A DNA stretch of 64,000 bases, from the NCBI RefSeq assembly GCF_023822025.1, contig NZ_CP082909.1:1726001-1790000 (forward strand), written 5' to 3'. The notes beneath the pieces were generated by a model that was not told the origin of the DNA, searched no databases, and was given only the letters and a program-made list of their open reading frames with translations. The DNA comes from Endozoicomonas sp. 4G. Lineage in GTDB: Bacteria; Pseudomonadota; Gammaproteobacteria; Pseudomonadales; Endozoicomonadaceae. This document shows positions 16,964-25,097 of the stretch, in pieces; within the stretch, counting starts at the first letter, position 1; every line of letters begins with the position of its first letter. Made by a program: the position numbers and the translations under genes.

Positions 16964-17731
16964 GATCGTTTAAAACTTTCTCTGGAAGGTCATATTGCCA
17001 CCATCCAGTTGAATAACCCACCGGCCAACACCTGGACGCTGGAAGGTCTGAAACTTCTTGAGCAGATGGTTTATGAATTGGATGAAAACCCAAGGATAAC
17101 CGCCCTGATTATTCGCTCCGAAGAGGAACGGTTTTTCAGTGCCGGAGCCGACCTTAATCTGTTTGCCGATGTTTCGCCTGAACAGGCCCGGCCTTTGGCG
17201 GAAGCGTTTGCCCTGGCTTTTGAGGCACTGACAGAGTTCAAGGGTATCTCTGTCGCTGCAATCAATGGGTTCGCCCTCGGTGGTGGTCTTGAAGTGGCGC
17301 TGGCCTGTGACCTGAGAGTGGCCGAAAAACAAGCTTTGTTGGGCCTGCCGGAAGCAGGTGTCGGTCTGTTGCCCTGTGCAGGTGGTACTCAGAATTTAAT
17401 GTGGCTGGTGGGCGAACCCTGGACCAAGCGCATGATATTGCTGGGTGAGAAAGTGGATGCCGGAAAAGCCTTTGAGATAGGTCTGGTTGATGAAGTTGTG
17501 GAGCAGGGCAAGGGGCATTCTATGGCCCGGGAGCTTGCTGAAAAAGTCAGCCGACAAAGTCCTGATTCTGTTGTGGCCTGTAAAAAGCTGATTCAATTGA
17601 ATCGGCGTGCATCAAGGAATAGATACGATCGTGAGCGGGATCTATTCCTGGAGTTGTTCGAAGGTCAGAATCAGAACGAAGGCGTCAAGGCTTTTCTGGA
17701 AAAACGATCACCCCAATGGCGCTATGAGTAG
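16958..17731 (+). CDS. Enoyl-CoA hydratase/isomerase family protein
   Basis: A 257-residue crotonase-fold enzyme. The oxyanion-hole motifs are ERFFSAGADLNLF and NGFALGGGLEVALACD. The two Glu positions used by hydratases are present in GLEVAL and LPEAGVGLLPCAGGTQ. It probably hydrates the enoyl-CoA made by the preceding dehydrogenase. It is third in the operon with the thiolase and dehydrogenase. Its ATG is the fourth of four identical SD-ATG units, so initiation may be affected by decoy sites upstream. It ends just before a hairpin shared with the convergent ProQ-domain gene. Confidence 0.93.
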   Translation: MSDRLKLSLEGHIATIQLNNPPANTWTLEGLKLLEQMVYELDENPRITALIIRSEEERFFSAGADLNLFADVSPEQARPLAEAFALAFEALTEFKGISVAAINGFALGGGLEVALACDLRVAEKQALLGLPEAGVGLLPCAGGTQNLMWLVGEPWTKRMILLGEKVDAGKAFEIGLVDEVVEQGKGHSMARELAEKVSRQSPDSVVACKKLIQLNRRASRNRYDRERDLFLELFEGQNQNEGVKAFLEKRSPQWRYE

Positions 17732-17743
17732 GCGAAAGCTCAT

Positions 17744-17758
17744 CCCGGCTTAGCCGGG
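17744..17758. terminator. Small hairpin between convergent genes
   Basis: CCCGGC-TTA-GCCGGG lies between the hydratase stop and the end of the ProQ-domain gene and overlaps the latter's last codons. It has no U-tract, so a terminator role is tentative. Confidence 0.3.
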
Positions 17759-18232
17759 TTGCCCGGTCACCCGCTTGAGTTGCCCGACAAAGACTCGTTC
17801 ATGCTTTTTCTGGCGGGCCAGATGTCTTTGATAGAGAAGAATCTCGGCGTTGACCGCTTCTTTCAATTTGACTTTGCCGGCAGGCTTGCCATTCAGGTCG
17901 ATCCGGTTTCTGCCTTCCTTGATGGATGATAAATAGCGATCCTGCTGGGTAAACAGTTTCAAAGCTTTTTTGATGGTACTGACCGGAAACTCACCGGTCT
18001 GTTTCATCTCGTTATGGATGCCGACTTTAAGAGGGCGGGGTGAAGCCACTCGAAAGGCTTCTGGCCAGCGTTCCCTGATCAGGCGGAGTGCTTCAGAACT
18101 GGACAGTTCGTGGCTGTTTTCAGTTGAAGACTGTTCATCGGAAGAGGAAAGGCTGCATTGAGTATCTGCATTGGGCATACTGTGCTCATGACTGATTACT
18201 TGAGATGTTTGTTCTGTGCAATTGTACTGCAT
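17750..18232 (-). CDS. ProQ/FinO-domain RNA-binding protein
   Basis: About 160 residues. After a Ser/Glu-rich N-terminal tail comes a ProQ/FinO domain: EALRLIRERWPEAF, PRPLKVGIHNEMKQ, KKALKLFTQQDRYLSSI and GRNRIDLNGKPAG. Such proteins bind structured sRNAs and mRNA 3' ends as chaperones. The C-terminus is short and basic, unlike full-length ProQ with its Tudor-like domain, so this is a minimal FinO-type protein. The start is uncertain: ATG 18232 is used here, TTG 18244 and ATG 18178 are alternatives. It lies directly behind the DUF2237 gene (15 nt), suggesting one transcript. Confidence 0.85.
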   Translation of the reverse strand: MQYNCTEQTSQVISHEHSMPNADTQCSLSSSDEQSSTENSHELSSSEALRLIRERWPEAFRVASPRPLKVGIHNEMKQTGEFPVSTIKKALKLFTQQDRYLSSIKEGRNRIDLNGKPAGKVKLKEAVNAEILLYQRHLARQKKHERVFVGQLKRVTGQPG

Positions 18233-18247
18233 TGTGGGCTTCAATGG

Positions 18248-18631
18248 TCAATGAATATCAAGGGCTTTTGATTTCAATATCTCAAAGCTGATCATTTCAA
18301 GAGCCTTTTCGTGAGTGGATCTCAGGTAGAGCGGAGGAGCGACTCCGGCTTCATAGGCTTGTACCCATCTTTGTGCACACAGGCACCATTGATCACCTTC
18401 TTTAAGCCCGGGAAAACTGTGAGCCTGGTTGGGTGTAATCAGGTCGTTACCCTGTTCAAGCGAAAATTCTAAAAACGCTTTAGTGACTCTGGCGCAGACA
18501 ACGTGCACCCCAATATCATTTCTGTCGGTATGGCAGTAACCATCCCGATAGATGCCGGTAATGGGATCAAGGCAGCAGGGTTGAAGAGGTTCCCCGAGAA
18601 CATTTTTTTGATCAGAAGTCGGTGTGCTCAT
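18248..18631 (-). CDS. DUF2237 family protein
   Basis: A 127-residue protein with the DUF2237 pattern: NVLGEPLQPCCLDPITGIYRDG, HVVCARVTKAFLEFS, NDLITPNQAHSFPGL and GDQWCLCAQRWVQAYEAGVAPP. Conserved Cys residues suggest metal or redox chemistry, but no function is established. The leader and SD (GAGGTAAAAC before ATG) are identical to those of the unrelated DUF29 gene at 58503. A GC-rich IS200/IS605-like hairpin lies immediately upstream. Confidence 0.9.
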   Translation of the reverse strand: MSTPTSDQKNVLGEPLQPCCLDPITGIYRDGYCHTDRNDIGVHVVCARVTKAFLEFSLEQGNDLITPNQAHSFPGLKEGDQWCLCAQRWVQAYEAGVAPPLYLRSTHEKALEMISFEILKSKALDIH

Positions 18632-18650
18632 CGTTTTACCTCAACTGGAT

Positions 18651-18672
18651 ACCCCGTGCTTCAGGGCGGGGT
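18651..18672. mobile_element. IS200/IS605-type end hairpin remnant
   Basis: ACCCCGTGCTTCAGGGCGGGG resembles the right-end hairpin common to IS200/IS605 (TnpB) elements. No tnpA or tnpB remains nearby. It adjoins the 27-nt segment (18628-18654) that also occurs at 58500-58526. Confidence 0.4.
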
Positions 18673-18837
18673 TCAGTGACGCCGTATTCCAAAGACAATC
18701 CGAAGGTGGGAGTTAACAGCAGGTTGCTTCGATAGTCAATGGAGAATTTTCAGGAAGGTCCTGATCTGAAAGAGGTCGTCAGGACACTGATTTTTATTGG
18801 TGTATACGTACATGATCGTTTAGCTCTGTGCAGGAAA

Positions 18838-19086
18838 TCAATGCGGTCTGATAGACGTATGGACTTTTGCCTGTCTGACCGTCATTTGCAGAGCCTGTTC
18901 TCTTGGCAGTAATTTATAAATGCTTCTCAGGTATTCGGCTTCGACCTGTAAAGAGTCTTCAATCTGTGAGGAGTCTTTTGCCTTAACAGTGTCTTCTACT
19001 TCGGGCTTGCTGCTTTCCTTCAATTGCACACTGGCTCGCAAGTATTTCAGGTAAGTTTCCATGTGACTTTGTGCAGGTTTACTCAT
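18838..19086 (-). CDS. Small hypothetical protein, 82 residues
   Basis: MSKPAQSHMETYLKYLRASV... with an SD-like GGAAC 6-7 nt before ATG 19086. The middle is acidic and low in complexity (KAKDSSQIEDSLQVEAE); the C-terminal part is LLPREQALQMTVRQAKVH. No family is recognised. Its upstream region contains palindromic TACGTATACGTA near 19220, whose significance is unknown. Confidence 0.5.
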   Translation of the reverse strand: MSKPAQSHMETYLKYLRASVQLKESSKPEVEDTVKAKDSSQIEDSLQVEAEYLRSIYKLLPREQALQMTVRQAKVHTSIRPH

Positions 19087-19406
19087 GGCTGTTCCAACAT
19101 AGTCTTGGTCGAAAAGTACGTGTTCTGCAAAAAACTGGCATCTCTTCTTCAGGCTGGCCAGTCGCTACAGGGGAGTATTTTGCACAATACGTGCCAGTTG
19201 TAAACCGGTGCGTATAGATACTTATACGTATACGTATTGCGTTTGTGATTGGTAGGCGTGCAAGCGGTTTTTTTGAGTTATTTTTCTCAGTGTTACGTTA
19301 CGGAAGGGGTAGAAGGTAACACTCTTTTGCTTTCTTTATGAGATGAGCGTTGAGGGTTTGTTGACGACCTGGTGACGGAGGGCAGAGGCTTCGTTGCCAT
19401 AAGTGG
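19087..19406. other. Intergenic region upstream of ffs
   Basis: Between the 82-residue gene and the ffs promoter I see no convincing gene. It includes an alternating TACGTATACGTA palindrome and T-rich stretches. Confidence 0.4.
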
Positions 19407-19435
19407 TTGACGTGGCAGGCTGTTTTGTGGAGAAT
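19407..19435 (+). promoter_or_regulatory. Sigma70 promoter of ffs
   Basis: TTGACG, 17-nt spacer, GAGAAT, followed by a GC-rich GCGCTGC discriminator as in stable-RNA promoters. Transcription from about 19442 would leave a leader of roughly 24 nt before the mature 4.5S RNA, like the RNase P-processed leader in E. coli. Confidence 0.5.
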
Positions 19436-19465
19436 GCGCTGCATCCAGACGAGACGTCTGTTTTT

Positions 19466-19580
<115 letters not shown>

Positions 19581-19698
19581 ATCTGTATTTTGCCTGTCTT
19601 TGAAATATCCTTATCTAACCCCTGTGAACCGTGCAATCTTTCGTTTTCTTGGTTAGCATAGAGCCTTCAGTTTCTGTTACCGGTATTCAAACTTTTCA

Positions 19699-21597
19699 AT
19701 GAGTTATCAGGTTCTTGCGCGCAAATGGCGACCCCGCACTTTTAAAGAGCTGGTGGGCCAGACTCACGTACTACAGGCTCTGGTCAACGCGTTGGACCAG
19801 GATCGACTGCACCATGCCTATCTGTTTACGGGTACACGGGGCGTCGGCAAGACAACCATTGCCCGGATTCTGGCCAAATGCCTTAACTGTGAAACGGGTG
19901 TCAGTTCCACTCCCTGTGGGCAGTGTGCTGCCTGTCGCGAAATAGATGAAGGGCGCTTTGTTGATCTCATTGAAGTGGATGCGGCTTCCAGAACCAAGGT
20001 AGAGGATACCCGGGAGCTGCTTGATAACGTCCAGTACGCGCCTACCCGGGGGCGTTATAAAGTTTATCTGATTGACGAAGTGCACATGCTCTCGGCGCAC
20101 AGTTTCAATGCGCTGCTGAAAACCCTGGAAGAACCGCCTCCCCATGTGAAGTTTTTGCTGGCTACCACTGATCCTCAGAAGCTGCCAGTGACCATTCTGT
20201 CACGGTGCTTGCAGTTTGGGCTGAAAAATATGACGCCCCAGAGGATTGTTGGTCACCTGGAAAACATTCTTGGTCAGGAGTCCATTCCTTTTGAAGGTTC
20301 GGCACTCTGGCAGTTGGCCAGGGCAGCTGATGGCAGTATGAGGGATTCCCTGAGCCTGACCGATCAGGCTATCGCCTTCGGTAATGGTCAGGTCACCGAG
20401 CAGGAAGTCAGTGCCATGCTCGGTACCATTGATCAGGGTCAGGTGATGAAAATAGTTAAAGCTCTTTCATCAGGCACTGCCCCTGAAGTGTTGGCCGCTG
20501 TTGCCAATCTGGCTGAACATGCACCGGATTACGCGGCTGTGCTGGATGATATGCTCTCCATGCTGCATCGGGTTGCCATTGCGCAGGCAGTCCCTGAGGC
20601 AGTAGATAATAGCCAGGGTGATCGTGAGCAGGTGTTGGAACTGGCGGGTAATATGCTGGCTGAAGATGTGCAGCTCTATTATCAGGTCGGTCTGGTGGGG
20701 AAAAGAGATCTTCCCCTGGCACCGGACCCGCGGGGTGGCTTTGAAATGGTTTTGCTAAGAATGTTGGCATTCAAGCCTGAGCCTGTTGCCATACAGGTAC
20801 CCCAGGGTGTCCAGCGTGAAGCGGTGACTCAAACCGCAGAGTCGTCAGAGCCTGTGGCATCTGCTCCTGCTCTTGATTCGGAGCCTGAGCCTGAGCCTGC
20901 TGACTTTCAGCCGCCGACACCGGCTGTTGTTGAAAATCCATTACCGGAAGATTTTTCGCCTTCACCGGCTCCGGAGTCGGCCCAGGTTGAGCAAAGTGTC
21001 GAAGTAGAGCCTCCGCCTGCTGTTGATGCTTGTCTGGAGCAGGAGGCAGAGGAGGTTCCACCCTCCGTGTCCACTTATGAGGCTTATGCCTCTGAGTTGG
21101 CATCACAGCCAGTAGTCACTCAGTCGGAGCCTGAACCTGCGGCAGTGCAAGAGGAGCATGTTCAGAGTCTCGTACCTGAAGCGCAAATATCTTTTGCTGA
21201 TCTGGATGTGCAGTCCTGGATCCCGGTGTTCAGAAATCTTCCCCTGGGTGGTGTGACCCGAACCATTGCCTCTCATTGTGAGTATGTCAGTCATTCGGCA
21301 GGCAAGGTTGATCTGCGGCTGGACGGCAGTAGAAGTACCTTGTACAACGACACCCACCGGCAAAGGGTTGAGAAGGCGCTGAGCGACTATTTTGACCAGC
21401 CGCTCAGAGTTCAGATAGAGATTGGTCAGGCTCAGGCAGAAACCCCGGCCGCCTGGCGGGAGCGTAAAATAGCTGAGCGAATGGCTGAAGCTCGCGCCAG
21501 TATTTTTAACGATCAGCATGTGCAAAGCCTGATTGATCAGTTTTCCGCTGTTGTTATCGAAGACAGCGTTCAGCCAATTGGCAATGTGATTAAGTAA
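19699..21597 (+). CDS. dnaX: DNA polymerase III subunits tau/gamma
   Basis: A 632-residue clamp-loader ATPase. It has SYQVLARKWRP at the start, Walker A GTRGVGKTT (about residue 45), a four-Cys zinc module (CLNCETGVSSTPCGQCAAC), Walker B YLIDEVHML, sensor TTDPQKLPVTILSRC and domain III. A Pro/Glu-rich linker (about 365-495) leads to the tau C-terminal domain that binds alpha and DnaB. No A-AAA-AAG slippery site of the E. coli kind is seen where gamma would end, so a shorter gamma form is not supported by sequence. It lies in the classical ffs-dnaX-ybaB-recR order. Confidence 0.97.
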   Translation: MSYQVLARKWRPRTFKELVGQTHVLQALVNALDQDRLHHAYLFTGTRGVGKTTIARILAKCLNCETGVSSTPCGQCAACREIDEGRFVDLIEVDAASRTKVEDTRELLDNVQYAPTRGRYKVYLIDEVHMLSAHSFNALLKTLEEPPPHVKFLLATTDPQKLPVTILSRCLQFGLKNMTPQRIVGHLENILGQESIPFEGSALWQLARAADGSMRDSLSLTDQAIAFGNGQVTEQEVSAMLGTIDQGQVMKIVKALSSGTAPEVLAAVANLAEHAPDYAAVLDDMLSMLHRVAIAQAVPEAVDNSQGDREQVLELAGNMLAEDVQLYYQVGLVGKRDLPLAPDPRGGFEMVLLRMLAFKPEPVAIQVPQGVQREAVTQTAESSEPVASAPALDSEPEPEPADFQPPTPAVVENPLPEDFSPSPAPESAQVEQSVEVEPPPAVDACLEQEAEEVPPSVSTYEAYASELASQPVVTQSEPEPAAVQEEHVQSLVPEAQISFADLDVQSWIPVFRNLPLGGVTRTIASHCEYVSHSAGKVDLRLDGSRSTLYNDTHRQRVEKALSDYFDQPLRVQIEIGQAQAETPAAWRERKIAERMAEARASIFNDQHVQSLIDQFSAVVIEDSVQPIGNVIK

Positions 21598-21699
21598 GGA
21601 TTGGCCGGGCGTTTCCATCGTCCGGTGATCCTGGTTGTTTTTGGCTCGTCGCTTTCTGTGATCCATTGATGAGCCAAACGTTAATGTAAAGGAGTTTTT

Positions 21700-22026
21700 A
21701 TGTTTAAGGGCGGTATGGGAAACCTGATGAAGCAGGCCCAGAAAATGCAGGAAGACATGCAGCGCATCCAGGAAGAGCTGGCAAACGCTGAGGTCACCGG
21801 TGAATCTGGTGCAGGTCTGGTGAAAGTGGTTATGACCGGTCGTCATGATGTCAAGGATGTGCAAATCGATCCTAGCCTGATGGAAGAAGACAAGGAAATG
21901 CTGGAAGACCTGTTGGCTGCAGCTGTCAATGATGCCGTGCGTAAAGTGGAAGAAAACAGCAAAGATAAAATGGGTGGCCTGACCTCGGGTATGGGTCTGC
22001 CTCCCGGCTTCAAGATGCCTTTTTAA
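21700..22026 (+). CDS. ybaB: YbaB/EbfC nucleoid-associated protein
   Basis: A 108-residue protein of normal YbaB size: [20 protein letters not shown], a central [20 protein letters not shown] strand pair, and the Gly/Met-rich tail [17 protein letters not shown]. YbaB dimers bind DNA and the gene is almost always between dnaX and recR, as here. AAAGGAG lies 7-8 nt before the ATG. Probably co-transcribed with dnaX and recR. Confidence 0.95.
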   Translation: MFKGGMGNLMKQAQKMQEDMQRIQEELANAEVTGESGAGLVKVVMTGRHDVKDVQIDPSLMEEDKEMLEDLLAAAVNDAVRKVEENSKDKMGGLTSGMGLPPGFKMPF

Positions 22027-22126
22027 GTGTCATAGCACTATTTTCCGAAGCATCTTTTAATAGTCGTTTTTGAAGATCAGGATCCACTCATTGTGGGTGG
22101 CTCCTGACTGGAGTTTGAGTGCATTT

Positions 22127-22726
22127 ATGTTCAGTCCTCTGATCAAGGAATTGATGGAATCCCTCCGTTGTCTGCCCGGAGTAGGGCCCCGGTCATCCCA
22201 GAGAATGGCGTTACATCTGCTGGAAAAAGACCGTGCGGGCGCACTTCGGCTGGCTAAAGCCCTGACCAATGCGGCAGAAGGGGTAGGGCGTTGCAAGTCG
22301 TGCAGAACATTATGCGAAAGTGAATTGTGTGATATTTGCAGTCACCCGGGTCGCGAGCAGTCAACACTGTGCGTGGTAGAAAACCCTTCTGATGTGATGG
22401 CCCTGGAGCAGGCTGGTGGCTACTCAGGCCGTTATTTTGTGCTTATGGGGCATCTTTCGCCGATTGATGGCATTGGTCCTGACGAGATTGGCGTGACCGA
22501 TTTATTGGAGCGTGTCGCCGAGTACAAGGTCAAAGAAGTGATCCTTGCCACCAACCCAACGGTTGAGGGCGAAGCGACGGCCCACTTTATTGCTGAAGAG
22601 CTGAAAAGCATGGGGGTGGAAGCCAGCCGGATAGCCCACGGTGTGCCACTGGGGGGTGAGCTGGAATATGTCGATGGCGGAACCTTGGCCCACGCTTTGG
22701 CAGGCCGACGGAAACTGGAGCTCTGA
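22127..22726 (+). CDS. recR: Recombination mediator RecR
   Basis: A 199-residue protein starting [20 protein letters not shown] (helix-hairpin-helix). It then has a C4 zinc finger ([16 protein letters not shown]) and a Toprim domain ([14 protein letters not shown], with EGEATA). RecR with RecO loads RecA at gaps. I chose ATG 22127 because family members start there; the open frame extends to 22070 without similarity. A GAGT lies 6 nt upstream. It is the last gene of the dnaX-ybaB-recR unit. Confidence 0.95.
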   Translation: MFSPLIKELMESLRCLPGVGPRSSQRMALHLLEKDRAGALRLAKALTNAAEGVGRCKSCRTLCESELCDICSHPGREQSTLCVVENPSDVMALEQAGGYSGRYFVLMGHLSPIDGIGPDEIGVTDLLERVAEYKVKEVILATNPTVEGEATAHFIAEELKSMGVEASRIAHGVPLGGELEYVDGGTLAHALAGRRKLEL

Positions 22727-22752
22727 AATTCAGGGGTATTCTTGAAAACGGG

Positions 22753-23328
22753 TTATTGGGAGGGTGAGTGGTATAGATCAGTCATGGGTATTTCCAGCTT
22801 CAGGCTTTCCAGTATGATGCTATCAGTTTCGTTATAAGTGGCTACGACCTTAAAACGTCCATCTCGCCACATTCTTTTTTCTACGACAGGGTAGTTGGGA
22901 TTAACGACCAGATACTCACCTTGAGTCGCCTTTAAAATATGCCCGTACTCCGCTGACTTATAAACGCGGTCGGTCAGTTCTGTGCTCTCGGATAGCACTT
23001 CAACCAAAACCGTAGCAGACTCGCACATATCTTCGAAACGCCGTTCTTGTTCGCAGGAGACCATGACATCGGGATATCTGAAGGACTTAACAAAGGCGGA
23101 CTCAACTTTTAATTTAACATCCGCTGCAAATACATCACATGGCTTTCCCACTAAATGATTACCTAAAATGCGGGTTAAATTAGCGATCATTCTGCCATGT
23201 TGAATGGTTTCGCCTGCCATAGCCACTATATAGCCATCAATATATTCATGGCGAGTAGTCGTTGATGCCCTTTCGTGGGCCAGATAAGCATCAGGGGTGA
23301 CCAGGGAGTGACTGATTTTTTGAGACAT
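22753..23328 (-). CDS. Uma2-family (DUF820) PD-(D/E)XK-like protein
   Basis: A 191-residue protein: TPDAYLAHERASTTTRHEYI near the start, GRMIANLTRILGNHL, VFAADVKLKV, then YPDVMVSCE and VLVEVLSESTE, which provide the nuclease-fold acidic residues. These match the Uma2 group, which is widespread in cyanobacteria and sporadic elsewhere; its biological role is poorly known. ATG 23328 is preceded by AGGAC 5 nt upstream. It is convergent with recR. Confidence 0.87.
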   Translation of the reverse strand: MSQKISHSLVTPDAYLAHERASTTTRHEYIDGYIVAMAGETIQHGRMIANLTRILGNHLVGKPCDVFAADVKLKVESAFVKSFRYPDVMVSCEQERRFEDMCESATVLVEVLSESTELTDRVYKSAEYGHILKATQGEYLVVNPNYPVVEKRMWRDGRFKVVATYNETDSIILESLKLEIPMTDLYHSPSQ

Positions 23329-23409
23329 GTTAAGTCCTGTTCTGTTTACCGGGCAATTTATTATAACTCTATTCAGCAAAATCAATCACTCAGGCTTGGT
23401 ACAGTCTTG

Positions 23410-24114
23410 TCACTCAGGGCAGAAGTACTGAATACGTCTTACCTGCCCCGTGCTTTTCTCCTCGCCCTCTCGTGTTCGGGTATATTGATCCGTCGTCATC
23501 CAGTCAATGGTTTTCTGTGTGCCCGTTACCGAGTCCGGGAAGTAAGTGTTGATATAAAGCGTGAAGCCGCCATTATCTGTCCCAAAAGCGGTTTGCCAGC
23601 TCTGGTTGTTGTCGAGCTTTACTCGATAAAAACAATTTCTGTTGAAGCTGCTGGCCTGAAGTTTTTTGTCTTTGGCCTGCTCAATCACTTTTTTCGTGGA
23701 ATCCGCGTCCGGAAACTCCTTCCATTCAATATTCTGGCGTTGGCTGAGGTTAAAGCTGTTGTTGTTATTGAGGTCTATTTTTTCAGGAGCAGAAGGGCAC
23801 CATCTGCGAATGGATTCAAAGCCAAGAGGCTGTTCACTGGTGCTGCCATTGCTTTTTATGATCAGGGAGTTTTTCTGGGTGGCAGAAATTTTGAGTACGT
23901 AAGTATCCGCATTTTCCAGACTGCCATAGGGGGTCAGCAAAAGAGCATCTTTATTGACAGCGGCTGCGAAGAACCAGGTTTGATCGAACTCCACCTGATA
24001 GTGGCAATGAGGGTTGAAATCTTCCGGGGTGTCTGTAGCTATATAGACCCAGGGGGACTCGTGAGACATCCAGGCGGTAAAAAAACCAAGAATTGTCGAT
24101 AAGCCAGCAGCCAT
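23410..24114 (-). CDS. Hypothetical protein, 234 residues, possibly exported
   Basis: The N-terminus MAAGLSTILGFFTAWMSHES is short and hydrophobic and may be a weak signal peptide or membrane anchor. The rest looks like a beta-rich extracytoplasmic domain (DTYVLKISATQKNSLIIKSNG, NGGFTLYINTYFPDSV) with four Cys, two near NRNCFYRV and the final YFCPE. No family is recognised. It lies between the Uma2-type gene and pagL on the same strand. Confidence 0.6.
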   Translation of the reverse strand: MAAGLSTILGFFTAWMSHESPWVYIATDTPEDFNPHCHYQVEFDQTWFFAAAVNKDALLLTPYGSLENADTYVLKISATQKNSLIIKSNGSTSEQPLGFESIRRWCPSAPEKIDLNNNNSFNLSQRQNIEWKEFPDADSTKKVIEQAKDKKLQASSFNRNCFYRVKLDNNQSWQTAFGTDNGGFTLYINTYFPDSVTGTQKTIDWMTTDQYTRTREGEEKSTGQVRRIQYFCPE

Positions 24115-24182
24115 TGGGATACACCATAACGCTATGATGTATCCATTCTAGTTATGGATTCAGCAGGCTGCTGACTAAGTTA

Positions 24183-24791
24183 TTACCAGTGGTAGCCCAG
24201 TGTCACAAAATGAAAGTCAATGGACTCATTCATGCTGTGCAGCCCGGCATTGGAGTAATGAAACCAGCCGTAGCTGAGTTCAAACTGCCGCTGGGATCCA
24301 AATTCAACCCCTGCCATGACCCGGATCTCGAATTGGGAATGACCGCCCATATTAATGGGAGATCGCTTCTTTTTCTCCAGATCTTTTTCAGACAGGTAAG
24401 CGGCACCCACGCCCAGGTCGAGAAACGGACGAACGCTGGCGTCTGGCAGAAAGGCCATTCTTAATACCGGCGAAAAACTGATAGCCGTCGCTTTATCTTT
24501 GCCATCAGGGCTGGGGTTGTCACTGGCTGTGAGATTGCTTTTCCACGAGCTGGCAGCCAATTCGAAATAGCTGCTGAGCACCATGTGATCAGATTGATAA
24601 AAGTTCTTTTTCCAGTCCCAGGTAATGCCCAGGCGCAGATTGGTATAATCCGCTGAGCGACCCGAAACAAGGTCAAGGTACTGTCCATAGCTAACATTGA
24701 TACTATCTGGAACAAAATCTTCTGCGTGAGCACTCTGTGCCTGGATCAGCAGCGGGGCTGACAGGCAGAGGCTGGCAATAGCTTTTTTCAT
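24183..24791 (-). CDS. pagL: Lipid A 3-O-deacylase PagL
   Basis: A 202-residue outer-membrane beta-barrel protein. A clear signal peptide (MKKAIASLCLSAPLLIQAQS, cleaved after AHA) is followed by amphipathic strands and the PagL active-site segment HYSNAGLHSMNESIDF, containing the His, Ser and Glu of the catalytic triad. PagL removes the 3-O acyl chain from lipid A, which lowers TLR4 stimulation. ATG 24791 is chosen because AGGGGAAG precedes it; the open frame extends further upstream without function. It ends in YHW, a C-terminal aromatic typical of barrels. Confidence 0.88.
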   Translation of the reverse strand: MKKAIASLCLSAPLLIQAQSAHAEDFVPDSINVSYGQYLDLVSGRSADYTNLRLGITWDWKKNFYQSDHMVLSSYFELAASSWKSNLTASDNPSPDGKDKATAISFSPVLRMAFLPDASVRPFLDLGVGAAYLSEKDLEKKKRSPINMGGHSQFEIRVMAGVEFGSQRQFELSYGWFHYSNAGLHSMNESIDFHFVTLGYHW

Positions 24792-25097
24792 ATACTTCCC
24801 CTGGAAATTATCATCCTTGTGGTTTCCACGCATTAGCTATCGGCCGATAAAATCCAGGCTTTAGAGAAATTTTTTGATAGCTTATTGCTGGGGGGGATTG
24901 TGATGGGAGGGTAGGGCTAAAATCCTCTGCCCATGGGTTACGCGGGCTTATGTGTAATAAAGAGTAGTTCTTCCACAACTGTCCTCCACCTGCCTGGCAT
25001 TTCAAGTGACTAACAGGAGTCTCCCACCGATATTAGGTAGAGAAATATGTCAGGCAGAGGTGTATAGGAAGGGCAGGAGTGTCAGGGCGGTGCTGCT
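24792..25097. other. Intergenic region between kpsS and pagL
   Basis: About 300 bp with no convincing gene, repeat or terminator. It separates the capsule gene from pagL, both on the minus strand. Confidence 0.4.

Noticed and set aside
19699-21597. Programmed frameshift in dnaX to make gamma
   Set aside because: No A-AAA-AAG or similar heptamer with a downstream hairpin was found at the expected place.
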